A stretch of DNA of 5,748 bases from an uncultured Chloroflexota bacterium (GCA_903937225.1 CAIZYO010000203.1:1-5748), one strand, 5' to 3'. Shown: positions 1-5,748, numbered from the stretch's first letter. The notes: generated by a model from the letters alone, not told the origin. Numbers and translations are program-made.

Positions 1-1754
1 CTCACCGGCACGCGATACACAAGCTCATCAAAGGCATCGAACCAACCGATCTCCTCTGGGAGCGACCAGGTTGGGTGCCGACCTGCCGCTGAATCCGCGG
101 CAGTGAAGAGGAGGTTTCTCTCAGCCGGCGACCAGTGGACGATGCGCGTCTCGGCCCACGTGACGTTCAGTGATTCCCGCCACGCGTTCATGTATGCGAG
201 CCACGCGTCCATCACGGCGCGCTCAGAGGCGGCGTTGAGTCGATCACCGCTCCACTGACCGAATGAAGGGAACCAGCTCTGATCCTCACTGCGCGGCGTG
301 AAGAGTCGCTCACCCGCTGCCGCACCCGCCGCTGCAGCGGCGGCGATCTCACTCACCGTTGGCTCTCGTCCGTCAATCGAGATGTGACAGCCGATCTGGA
401 AGATGCAGGTCGCGCCGCCGACAAGAGGGAGTGATGTGAAGTCATCGTTCAGATTCCCTGAGTTCTCAAAGTCAACGTGGAACTCAATGCGCGCTGGCCT
501 CCGCCAGTGTTCGTCATCGCGCAGCTCAATCTTCGCGGGGAGGACCTTCTCCGCCGCGGGAGCAGAGGCTGGTACGGCGTTCGCGGCGAGCACGGCGGCT
601 AGCCGACGCGGGCGTGCATCCCCCGTCACCCCAAGACGTTCAGGGGTGAGTCCGGGTTCGTCGCGTCGCAGGATTCCAGATGCCACAGCGGCATCGCGCA
701 GATCTGGGCCAACTCCTGGTAGGTAGGTGAGCTCGCCGATCTCTCGCGCGATCCTTCGTTTCGCTTCGCTCCACGGCTGGTCCTGGTCGGCGTTCATGTT
801 CGGATACAGCTCTGGTCGCGTTGGGCGCGGCAGAGCCTCCCATGCAGCACCATCACGTCGAACGGTACGGATCCACTCCAGTGCGCGGCCAACCTCGATC
901 GCGAGTGGCGTCTCATCCTCGCGCGTGCTCTCGCGATCAACGGGAACACGGGCAAGTCGGTCGAGTGCACCACTGCCGCGACCCTTGCTACTCACCCAGG
1001 TGCGACCTAGCAGGAACGCATCGGGCGGACAGTAGCCCTGCAAGCGCGCAACCGCAGCCGTGTAGACCAGCACTTGGCCCGCGTAATGGCGATGCGAACT
1101 CCCCGCATATCCGCTTACTGAAAGATCGAGCGTGGAGAACTTCACATCCACCACGATGTAGTGCCACGGCGGCGCCTCGCCACCTTCGGGTGCGAGACCA
1201 GGGGCGGGCCGCGACGCGTCCTCCGCGCTGAGCGTCCCTGGGAAGAGTCGTTCAAGCGCATCGCTTCGAACAAGAAGATCAATCGCGCCGTAGGTCAGGT
1301 CTTCAGGATTTCGAATGACCGCCTGTTCAATCAGCTCGACCCCTTCACTCATCGCCGTGAAGGTGGCTTCGGCGGCGGCGAGGGTCCGCGTCGCCTGCCA
1401 ACCGTCTGAAACCAGTCGGTGTGAGTTGACCTTCGGCTCAAGGATCTCAAAGATGCGTTCTTCAAACCGGTTCCCTTGCGCGAAGAGAAGCTCGCGCAGG
1501 TCGTATGGGCTCGGCGGCTTCGCGTCGGCGCCAGCGTCACGCGCGAATCCTTTAGCGGTGCCGTGCACTTCGAGCCAGTCGAGCAGTGGATCTCGACGCA
1601 GCCAGTTGCGGGTCTTGGATGCGGAGACCCACTCGCGCCAGGCGGTGCGATCCGTTGGATCTGGATTGCGTACCTCACCAGCATCGCTCGTCGTGATTGA
1701 GCGCCGACCAGTAACTGGTGGAGCTGCAGTGAGGTACCGGCGGAGGTCGCTCAT
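1..1754 (-). CDS. RecB-like nuclease fused to RNase H-like exonuclease domain (TM0106-like), partial at C-terminus
   Basis: The frame starts at ATG 1754 and stays open for 584 codons to the window edge, so the C-terminus is missing. Seen: residues 89-105 form a helix containing GNRFEERI, like the first helix of RecB-family nucleases. GAIDLL (D159), VDVKF (D203, K205) and QVLVY (Q227, Y231) follow in the order of the PD-(D/E)XK core. Residues 342-361 contain LPGVGPDLRDAAVASGI, a helix-hairpin-helix. From 423 comes IEFHVDFEN (D428, E430, the D-x-E of a DEDD fold), then IFQIG (452-455), IVHWSPAERNLL (E545) and WFDAFDEL (D573), matching the spacing of the YprB-like RNase_H_2 domain. Residues 471-480 are almost all alanine. 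Family knowledge: this order is typical of TM0106-type RecB-like putative nucleases, whose role is poorly known; processing of nucleic acid ends or repair is likely. It is the second gene after the transporter, with an overlapping start. The last catalytic acid should lie beyond the edge. The domain calls are by eye; the exact family is less certain than the nuclease assignment. Confidence 0.85.
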   Translation of the reverse strand, partial: MSDLRRYLTAAPPVTGRRSITTSDAGEVRNPDPTDRTAWREWVSASKTRNWLRRDPLLDWLEVHGTAKGFARDAGADAKPPSPYDLRELLFAQGNRFEERIFEILEPKVNSHRLVSDGWQATRTLAAAEATFTAMSEGVELIEQAVIRNPEDLTYGAIDLLVRSDALERLFPGTLSAEDASRPAPGLAPEGGEAPPWHYIVVDVKFSTLDLSVSGYAGSSHRHYAGQVLVYTAAVARLQGYCPPDAFLLGRTWVSSKGRGSGALDRLARVPVDRESTREDETPLAIEVGRALEWIRTVRRDGAAWEALPRPTRPELYPNMNADQDQPWSEAKRRIAREIGELTYLPGVGPDLRDAAVASGILRRDEPGLTPERLGVTGDARPRRLAAVLAANAVPASAPAAEKVLPAKIELRDDEHWRRPARIEFHVDFENSGNLNDDFTSLPLVGGATCIFQIGCHISIDGREPTVSEIAAAAAAGAAAGERLFTPRSEDQSWFPSFGQWSGDRLNAASERAVMDAWLAYMNAWRESLNVTWAETRIVHWSPAERNLLFTAADSAAGRHPTWSLPEEIGWFDAFDELVYRVPV

Positions 1755-2677
1755 CAGCGCGTCACCTCGCCGCGCGCGATCAGCCCAACGCCGCCCAAGA
1801 GGAGCAGGGCACCAGCGACAAGTCCCGCGTCTGCCGCCTCACCCAAGAGGCCAACGCCAAGGAGTGCGGCGACGAGTGGCTGCAAGAAGAGTGCGGCGGC
1901 AGCAACGCGTGGCGGCGCGGCCGCGTAGCCGCGATACCAGAGCGACCAGCCGATCGCGGTTGCGCCGACGGCGAGGTATGCAATCGCCCCGAGTGCTGCG
2001 GGCGTGGTGGCGGCGGCAAGATCAAATCCGCCAACGATCGCCTCAATCAGCGCAACCGGTGCAATGAAGACGAGTGCAAGTGCTGCAGTGAGGCCGATCG
2101 CGCGACTTGCGCCGATCGCCGCAACGAGCGGTCGTCCCAGCGACGAGTAGAGCGCCCACGATGCCCCCGCACCGATGAGTGCGAGCATGCCGAGGATTCG
2201 CGAAGGATCCGTCGCACTGAACTCGGCAGATCCGCGCAGAGCGAGAATGAGGACGCCTACAGTAGCGAGCGCGATTCCACCCCACGCGCGTGGTGGAATG
2301 GAGATGCCGTCGAGCGCTCGACCGAAGAGCAAGACGAAGATCGGTGTCGCCATTGTCACTACTGAACCCTCAACGCCAGAGGTGAGCGCCGTCCCGCCGA
2401 ACTGGAGCAACATGCTCGTCGCTGCAACGAGTGCTGCGATCCAGGCGGCACGGTGCGGGACCTCCGACCACCCCGTACTTTCGCCGCGAACGCGTGCGTA
2501 GATGAGGAGGACGGCGACGCCGAGCGCCAAACGAATCAGGGTGAGTGTGGCGGGAGGGATCGCCTCAAAGGTGGCGGCGGAGATGACGTAGAGACCACCC
2601 CAGAGTGATGCGGCGACTGCAAGGTCAACGGTGGGCGCGCGGCTCACGTGGTGGCGTGGTGCGCTGCCTCGACTCAT
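1754..2677 (-). CDS. EamA/DMT-family transporter, ten predicted membrane helices
   Basis: This is a 307-residue integral membrane protein, the usual length for the family. It consists of long hydrophobic stretches with two repeated EamA halves. The first half begins near LWGGLYVISAATFEAIPP (26-42) and continues through QFGGTALTSGVEGSVVTMATP (92-112). The second begins near 163 (GMLALIGAGASWALYSSLGRP) and ends with ALFLQPLVAALLGVGLLGE (262-280), the Pro/Glu signature of the final helices. Family members export or import small metabolites such as amino acids, nucleobases or drugs; the substrate is not predictable here. ATG 2677 is preferred: in-frame GTG codons at 2728 and 2707 would place the 21-bp tandem repeat in the coding region as a 7-residue repeat (RQHSGSV/RQHSATL), and the -10-like hexamer at 2685-2690 would lie inside the gene. 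The stop overlaps the nuclease start (TGATG), so the two genes are probably one transcript. Whether they share a function is unknown; coupling of a transporter with a nuclease may only be genomic compaction. Confidence 0.9.
   Translation of the reverse strand: MSRGSAPRHHVSRAPTVDLAVAASLWGGLYVISAATFEAIPPATLTLIRLALGVAVLLIYARVRGESTGWSEVPHRAAWIAALVAATSMLLQFGGTALTSGVEGSVVTMATPIFVLLFGRALDGISIPPRAWGGIALATVGVLILALRGSAEFSATDPSRILGMLALIGAGASWALYSSLGRPLVAAIGASRAIGLTAALALVFIAPVALIEAIVGGFDLAAATTPAALGAIAYLAVGATAIGWSLWYRGYAAAPPRVAAAALFLQPLVAALLGVGLLGEAADAGLVAGALLLLGGVGLIARGEVTR
1762..1768 (-). promoter_or_regulatory. Shine-Dalgarno sequence of the nuclease gene, inside the transporter gene
   Basis: On the minus strand GAGGTGA ends 7 nt before ATG 1754, a strong match to the anti-SD complement at good spacing. 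It lies within the last codons of the transporter. Together with the TGATG overlap it supports ATG 1754 as the start and translational coupling. The starts at 2677 and 2743 lack such a sequence. Confidence 0.7.
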
Positions 2678-2684
2678 CTGCGCC

Positions 2685-2690
2685 AGTGTA
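2685..2690 (-). promoter_or_regulatory. -10-like element for the transporter-nuclease operon, leaderless spacing
   Basis: On the minus strand TACACT (4 of 6 with TATAAT, TANNNT intact) is followed by 7 nt and then ATG 2677. This spacing would place transcription start at or beside the A of the ATG, giving a leaderless mRNA. No SD sequence is visible before this ATG. No TTGACA-like -35 is seen; the 17-bp spacer would put it at 2708-2713. This is a prediction by pattern only. Confidence 0.5.
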
Positions 2691-2691
2691 G

Positions 2692-2733
2692 CCGAGTGCT
2701 GCCGCACGCTACCCGAGTGCTGCCGCACGCTAC
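2692..2733. repeat. Two perfect 21-bp tandem repeats with internal dyads in the divergent promoter
   Basis: Copy one is 2692-2712 and copy two is 2713-2733; they are identical. Each begins CCGAGTGC and ends CGCACGCTAC, and holds the dyad GTGC-TGCC-GCAC (2696-2707 and 2717-2728). The 21-bp period equals about two DNA helical turns, so both dyads face the same side. The end of copy two overlaps the -10-like hexamer of the plus-strand gene, and copy one lies directly upstream of the minus-strand -10. This is the expected geometry of a pair of operator sites for a dimeric regulator, but no regulator gene is seen in the window and a recent slippage duplication is also possible. Confidence 0.8.
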
Positions 2734-2736
2734 CAT
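2731..2736 (+). promoter_or_regulatory. -10-like element for the 237-residue gene, leaderless spacing
   Basis: TACCAT (TANNNT intact, 4 of 6 with TATAAT) is followed by 6 nt and then ATG 2743. The preceding bases GC make GCTACCAT, close to GCTACACT at the opposite promoter. No SD lies upstream of this ATG. No recognisable -35; at a 17-bp spacer it would occupy 2708-2713, the same hexamer as for the opposite promoter. Confidence 0.5.
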
Positions 2737-2742
2737 TGCGGA

Positions 2743-3456
2743 ATGACGGAACGACTCAGTGAACGACTCGCCGCCCCGCACTTCAGTCCTGCTGGAGATG
2801 CCCGCGCAACGTATGAGACGAGTGGGACGTCCTTCCTGCAGTACCTTGCGCGACGCGCCGCAAAGAGTCGGATCCTCCTCCCTCTCGGCACCCTCCTGCG
2901 GAGTGATCGCGCCGGCGGCCCTGAGTTTGCTGGCGCGCTCGTCTGCTTCGCCTACTACTGCGTTGCCGCCTCAACCACGTATGGGAGCGGCTATCAACAG
3001 CCGAATTTTACGGACGAGCAGATCGTTGAAGAACTGGATCGTGAGACTGGAGTAGCTGTGCGCGCCACGAACACGGGTGGACGACGCGAGATCGCGGCAA
3101 AGATTTCTGCCACGCTGCCAAAGATCGGCCTGTATGAGTCGAGTGAGCGAGTGCTCGGGACGACCGTGGGTATTCGCGGTCTCGGCATGCCCGCCCCCTC
3201 GACGTTCGCGTTTGATGTTGATCCCAGCGGCCGCCGTGCCGGCCTCGCCGCCTGGCGCGGCACCGCCCGCGGCACCGTCGTCACCGAGCTCGCCCCCACG
3301 CTGCGTGGGAGTCGGATCCGCGCCTACGGCGCCCTCGACCTGCACGGGAGCGACGGGAGTCGTGGCCGCGCCGAGATCACCCGCGAGGGGCTCGTACGCG
3401 TGGAGGTCCGCGATCCACGCGGGGGCACGCTTAGCCTCAACGCCCCGCTCAAGTAG
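2743..3456 (+). CDS. Hypothetical protein, 237 residues, upstream of the Rieske oxygenase
   Basis: I do not recognise this protein. Its codon use (GC-rich third positions) resembles the neighbouring genes, which supports it being real. No signal peptide is evident: the N-terminus is MTERLSERLAAPHFSPAGDA. Residues 61-76 (FAGALVCFAYYCVAA) are the only markedly hydrophobic run, short for a membrane segment and more likely a buried helix. Residues 88-135 look helical and charged (FTDEQIVEELDRETGVAV, then GRREIAAKISATLPKIGL). Residues 153-237 look beta-rich, with repeated short strands broken by Gly, Asp and Arg. Only two cysteines occur (C68, C73), so it is not an iron-sulphur reductase or ferredoxin partner for the oxygenase. 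No nucleotide-binding loop or helix-turn-helix was found. It ends 26 bp before the Rieske gene on the same strand, so co-expression is plausible but a shared function is only inferred. Start at ATG 2743 is supported by the -10-like hexamer 6 nt upstream. Confidence 0.75.
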   Translation: MTERLSERLAAPHFSPAGDARATYETSGTSFLQYLARRAAKSRILLPLGTLLRSDRAGGPEFAGALVCFAYYCVAASTTYGSGYQQPNFTDEQIVEELDRETGVAVRATNTGGRREIAAKISATLPKIGLYESSERVLGTTVGIRGLGMPAPSTFAFDVDPSGRRAGLAAWRGTARGTVVTELAPTLRGSRIRAYGALDLHGSDGSRGRAEITREGLVRVEVRDPRGGTLSLNAPLK

Positions 3457-3469
3457 CAGCGCGGCGTGC

Positions 3470-3475
3470 GAGAAT
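3470..3475 (+). promoter_or_regulatory. Possible -10-like element just before the Rieske gene
   Basis: GAGAAT (4 of 6 with TATAAT) sits 7 nt before ATG 3483, the same spacing as the two divergent promoters. No clear SD precedes this start. A separate leaderless transcript for the oxygenase is possible, in addition to read-through from the upstream gene. The match is weak because the first T is missing. Confidence 0.3.
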
Positions 3476-3482
3476 CTGAAGC

Positions 3483-4781
3483 ATGTTGAAGGCATCGCGA
3501 CCGGCACCACTCGACCCTTCGGCGATCGCCGCCGTCCGTCGCCCCTTTGATGAGGCGGACATGTTCCCGCCGAAGGTCTATCACGATCAGGAGATCTTCA
3601 ACTGGGAGTCGCAGGAGATCTTCCGCCACGAGTGGCGCTGCGTCGGCCGCGAAGAGGAGACACCAAACGTTGGCTCCTACCGCCTCCTTGAGTTCGCTGG
3701 CGAGCAGGTCATCATCTCGCGCGGTGAAGACAACAAACTGCACGCCTTCATCAATGCCTGCCGGCACCGCGGCGCAACACTGATTGAGGGGCCACAGGAC
3801 GGAAAGCCAGATTGCGGCGAGGCGAAGAAGATCGTCTGCCCGTATCACGCCTGGGTCTACGGCCCGGATGGGAAGCTCCTAAAGGCGAAACACACTGACG
3901 ACCTGAAGCGATTCGATCCTCGCGAGTACGACCTTGTGCCGCTCCGCTGTGAGACCTGGCAGGGCTTCGTCTTCCTGACGCTCGACAAGGCGGCCGAACC
4001 ACTCCTCACGTATCTCGACGATCTCGTTGACGTGTTTGCGCGATTCGAGTTTGAACCGCTGCGACTCGCGAAGCGCGAGGTGTATGACGTTGCCGCCAAC
4101 TGGAAGATCTTGGTGGAGAACTACTCCGAGTGCTATCACTGCCCAGGCGTGCACCCACAACTCAACGCGCTGACACCGTACGACCTTGGTGAAGATATCC
4201 CCGCGCGCGGACTCTGGAAGGGCGGCTGGCAGCCGCTCGTCGGCGAAGCGCTCACCATGGGCCTCGACAAGGGTTCGCACGAGCGACCGTGGCTGAAGGG
4301 GATGACAGAGACCGATGCAAAGCGCATCCAGTACTTCGCCGTCTGGCCAAACCTGCTGCTCTCACTGCACCCTGACTACCTCATGGTGCACATGATCGAA
4401 CCGCTCGGACCTGGACGATCGCGCGTCGTCTGCGACTGGTTCGTGCATCCGGACACGATGAAGCTCCCAACCTACGACTTCTCCGATGCGCATGGCTTCT
4501 GGGATTTGACGAATCGCCAGGACTGGCACGTCTGCGAACTTCAACAGCGCGGCACCGCCTCCACCATGCTCCCTCCGGGCCGCTACAGCGAGCTCGAGGC
4601 GAGCGTCCAGGCCTTTGACCTAATGGTTGCCGATCGCTACGCCGCGGACGGGAAGCGCACCCCACGCGGCTGGGCGGCGGGACTCGCGCCGGGCGACATG
4701 GAAGGGATCGACTTCAGCGATCGTCAGGCGGCACGCGCCGCGATCGCCGCAAAGCTCAACGCCTCCGTCGAATCGCGCTAG
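3483..4781 (+). CDS. Rieske non-haem iron oxygenase alpha subunit, GbcA/CntA-like
   Basis: This complete 432-residue protein is of normal length for a ring-hydroxylating-type oxygenase alpha subunit. Seen: a Rieske [2Fe-2S] domain at about 45-140, with ligands C93 and H95 (NACRHRG) and C119 and H122 (CPYHAWVYG). The catalytic domain has NWKILVENYSECYHCPGVHP (207-226), giving iron ligands H219 and H224; D347 in NRQDWHVCELQQRG is the likely carboxylate ligand. E216 stands where naphthalene dioxygenase has the bridging Asp205; from memory, carnitine monooxygenase CntA also has Glu there. Family knowledge: such enzymes use O2 and electrons from a separate flavin/ferredoxin reductase to oxidise substrates, and the GbcA/CntA/stachydrine group demethylates or cleaves quaternary amines. 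The convergent sarcosine-oxidase-like gene fits N-demethylation, but the substrate is not proven and an aromatic acid is possible. No reductase is in the window. ATG 3483 leaves about 25 residues before the conserved LPP/Y-like region (MFPPKVYHD), as usual. The Rieske ligand pairs are 23 residues apart, longer than the common 15-18. Confidence 0.92.
   Translation: MLKASRPAPLDPSAIAAVRRPFDEADMFPPKVYHDQEIFNWESQEIFRHEWRCVGREEETPNVGSYRLLEFAGEQVIISRGEDNKLHAFINACRHRGATLIEGPQDGKPDCGEAKKIVCPYHAWVYGPDGKLLKAKHTDDLKRFDPREYDLVPLRCETWQGFVFLTLDKAAEPLLTYLDDLVDVFARFEFEPLRLAKREVYDVAANWKILVENYSECYHCPGVHPQLNALTPYDLGEDIPARGLWKGGWQPLVGEALTMGLDKGSHERPWLKGMTETDAKRIQYFAVWPNLLLSLHPDYLMVHMIEPLGPGRSRVVCDWFVHPDTMKLPTYDFSDAHGFWDLTNRQDWHVCELQQRGTASTMLPPGRYSELEASVQAFDLMVADRYAADGKRTPRGWAAGLAPGDMEGIDFSDRQAARAAIAAKLNASVESR
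4778..4781. other. Shared CTAG: overlapping stop codons of convergent genes
   Basis: The oxygenase ends with TAG at 4779-4781 and the oxidase, on the opposite strand, ends with TAG at 4780-4778. The palindrome CTAG supplies both stops, so the genes overlap by four bases and there is no intergenic room for a terminator. Confidence 0.95.
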
Positions 4782-5748
4782 GCGATCTCGTCGGTCGGTT
4801 CCCCTGCAGGGTTCCCTGGGCCCTGTTCACGCCCAATGATCTTGAAGCGCTGATCAGGCAGCTTCAGCGGCGCGCGTTCAAGCGCGGCGCGCGCGAGCAT
4901 CTCACCGACGGCAGGCGCCTGCTTGAAGCCGTGACCTGACCCCCCGCCAGCGATCCAGGCGCGTGGGTTCTCCGGATGATGATCAAGGACGTAGTGCCAG
5001 GTCAGCGTGCGCTCGTGTTGACAGGCGCGACTCTCGTGGAGCGGCGCATCAAGGAGTGCGGGAAATCGGATCCCCGCACGCTGTCGCGCAACCTGCAGTG
5101 ACTCGTCCGCCGCCTCACTCGGCCACTTCACATCCGGATTGAACGATCCCGCATCAAAATCAGGGCCAACCTTTGCGCCGTGTCCGCTCTCGTTTGGAAT
5201 CCCCCAGACACCGATCCCCGCGTCAATCCAGGTTGGAATCTCCCCAACGCCCATCCCCTTTGCATTGAAATACGCAACATCTCTGCGGACAGGCGTGATC
5301 TCGGCAGGTGTGTCTGCGCCCACGAGATCTGGGAAGAGTCCGGGCAGTGATGAGCCTGCCGCCCAGACCACCGCACCCGCAGCGATTGGCGCGCCGTTCT
5401 CTTCGAGCGCACTTCCATCTTCTGCTGGCCGCGCGCGTCCCTGCACCAGCGTGCCGCCCGCCTGCGTGAAGGCACGTGCGGCGGCGCGCACGCCGTTCGC
5501 CGCGCGCAAGAATCCGGCGGTAGGTTCGTAGAGGACAGAGGCGAGTGCGGCGGGGCTCATCGCCGGCCAGCGCTTCACCGCCTCATCCGCGCTGATTCGC
5601 TCGTGCGGTACGCCAGCGGCGCGCAGTCGCTTCTCGGATTCGCCCTCCCATAGGCCAAGATCAGAGATGCACCAGGCAACGCCACTCTCAACAAAGAGTT
5701 CTTCTCCACTCATGGCGCCGAGCGCCTTCCATGCGGCAAGCGACTTGC
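4778..5748 (-). CDS. FAD-dependent amine oxidase, monomeric sarcosine oxidase-like (DAO family), N-terminus outside window
   Basis: The frame is open from the right edge to TAG 4780-4778; 322 residues are visible. An ATG at 5713 is internal, because the frame continues upstream as KSLAAWKALGA and the GxGxxG FAD-binding start is missing. Numbering from that Met, conserved sites keep a constant offset of 84 to Bacillus monomeric sarcosine oxidase (MSOX, recalled): K181 matches Lys265 (oxygen activation), C231 matches Cys315 (covalent FAD), and K264 in GSGHGFK matches Lys348. About 73 residues should lie outside, including the FAD motif and the region of Arg49/Arg52. VYEPTAGFLRA (60-71), AVVWAAGSSLPGLFP (114-128) and TPVRRDVAYFN (140-150) are typical of the fold. 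Family members oxidise N-methyl or cyclic secondary amines to imines, making H2O2. MSOX His269 is D185 here and Tyr254 is W170, so the substrate may differ from sarcosine. It converges on the oxygenase, so any joint pathway would need separate transcripts. Confidence 0.9.
   Translation of the reverse strand, partial: KSLAAWKALGAMSGEELFVESGVAWCISDLGLWEGESEKRLRAAGVPHERISADEAVKRWPAMSPAALASVLYEPTAGFLRAANGVRAAARAFTQAGGTLVQGRARPAEDGSALEENGAPIAAGAVVWAAGSSLPGLFPDLVGADTPAEITPVRRDVAYFNAKGMGVGEIPTWIDAGIGVWGIPNESGHGAKVGPDFDAGSFNPDVKWPSEAADESLQVARQRAGIRFPALLDAPLHESRACQHERTLTWHYVLDHHPENPRAWIAGGGSGHGFKQAPAVGEMLARAALERAPLKLPDQRFKIIGREQGPGNPAGEPTDEIA

Noticed and set aside
326..343. Perfect 18-bp palindrome centred on CTGCAG.
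   Set aside because: It is inside the nuclease coding region and arises from consecutive GCN alanine codons; no reason to see it as a regulatory site.
403..1409. Several plus-strand open frames of 80-140 codons opposite the nuclease gene, including ones starting at 403, 727, 821 and 1161.
   Set aside because: They lie antisense to one uninterrupted 584-codon frame with recognisable motifs, and their products are rich in Arg, Ser and Pro with no domains, as expected of shadow frames in GC-rich DNA.
1..1754. Nuclease as a CRISPR Cas4 protein.
   Set aside because: It shares the RecB-like fold but continues into HhH and RNase H-like domains, there is no visible Cys cluster pattern of Cas4 around the nuclease core, and no CRISPR context.
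1315..2067. A 250-codon plus-strand open frame across the transporter/nuclease junction.
   Set aside because: It is antisense to two well-supported genes, and its Arg/Ser-rich translation shows no family features.
2678..2728. Longer transporter start at GTG 2728 giving 17 extra residues.
   Set aside because: The extension is just the translated tandem repeat and would swallow the likely promoter; the 307-residue form is normal for EamA proteins.
2692..2733. The 21-bp repeat as a minimal CRISPR array.
   Set aside because: The copies are directly adjacent with no spacer, and no cas gene is seen.
3522..4747. Two GCGATCGC octamers (3522-3529 and 4740-4747), like the cyanobacterial HIP1 repeat.
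   Set aside because: Two copies in a GC-rich window are slightly more than chance but far below HIP1 density in cyanobacteria, and both are in coding sequence.
4802..4823. CCCTGCAGGG palindrome and neighbouring CAGGGTTCCCTG inverted repeat as a terminator near the convergent stops.
   Set aside because: The arms are only 5 bp, there is no T-run on either strand, and it is within the oxidase coding region.

Overview
The window is GC-rich DNA, densely packed with protein-coding genes. Five genes are visible: two run off the window edges and three are complete. I saw no RNA genes, insertion sequences, CRISPR arrays or origins. The phylum cannot be fixed from the sequence. High GC, a GC-rich third codon position and apparent leaderless starts would suit Actinomycetota, Chloroflexota or a similar lineage, but this is inference.

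Left half, minus strand (2677 down to 1): a 307-residue EamA/DMT-type membrane transporter is followed by a long open frame of 584 codons that is still open at position 1. The two share a TGATG stop/start overlap, with a good Shine-Dalgarno sequence in front of the second start. The second protein reads as a two-domain nuclease: a RecB-like PD-(D/E)XK domain, a helix-hairpin-helix, then an RNase H-like DEDD exonuclease domain. It resembles the TM0106-type RecB/RNase H family. Because it starts at a real ATG but has no stop inside the window, it is easily missed.

Centre (2678-2742): a 65-bp divergent promoter region holds two perfect 21-bp tandem copies, each with a GTGC-N4-GCAC dyad. Outward-facing -10-like hexamers lie just outside or at the end of the repeat, 6-7 nt from the start codons on both sides. 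This suggests leaderless transcription and possibly one shared operator.

Right half: on the plus strand a 237-residue protein of unknown function is followed after 26 bp by a complete Rieske non-haem iron oxygenase alpha subunit of the glycine betaine/carnitine monooxygenase (GbcA/CntA) type. Converging on it from the right edge is a partial FAD-dependent amine oxidase of the monomeric sarcosine oxidase (DAO) family. The two stop codons share one CTAG. Both enzyme families remove N-methyl or related groups from amines, so the locus may take part in catabolism of a methylated amine or betaine; the substrate cannot be read from the sequence. No oxygenase reductase is present in the window.
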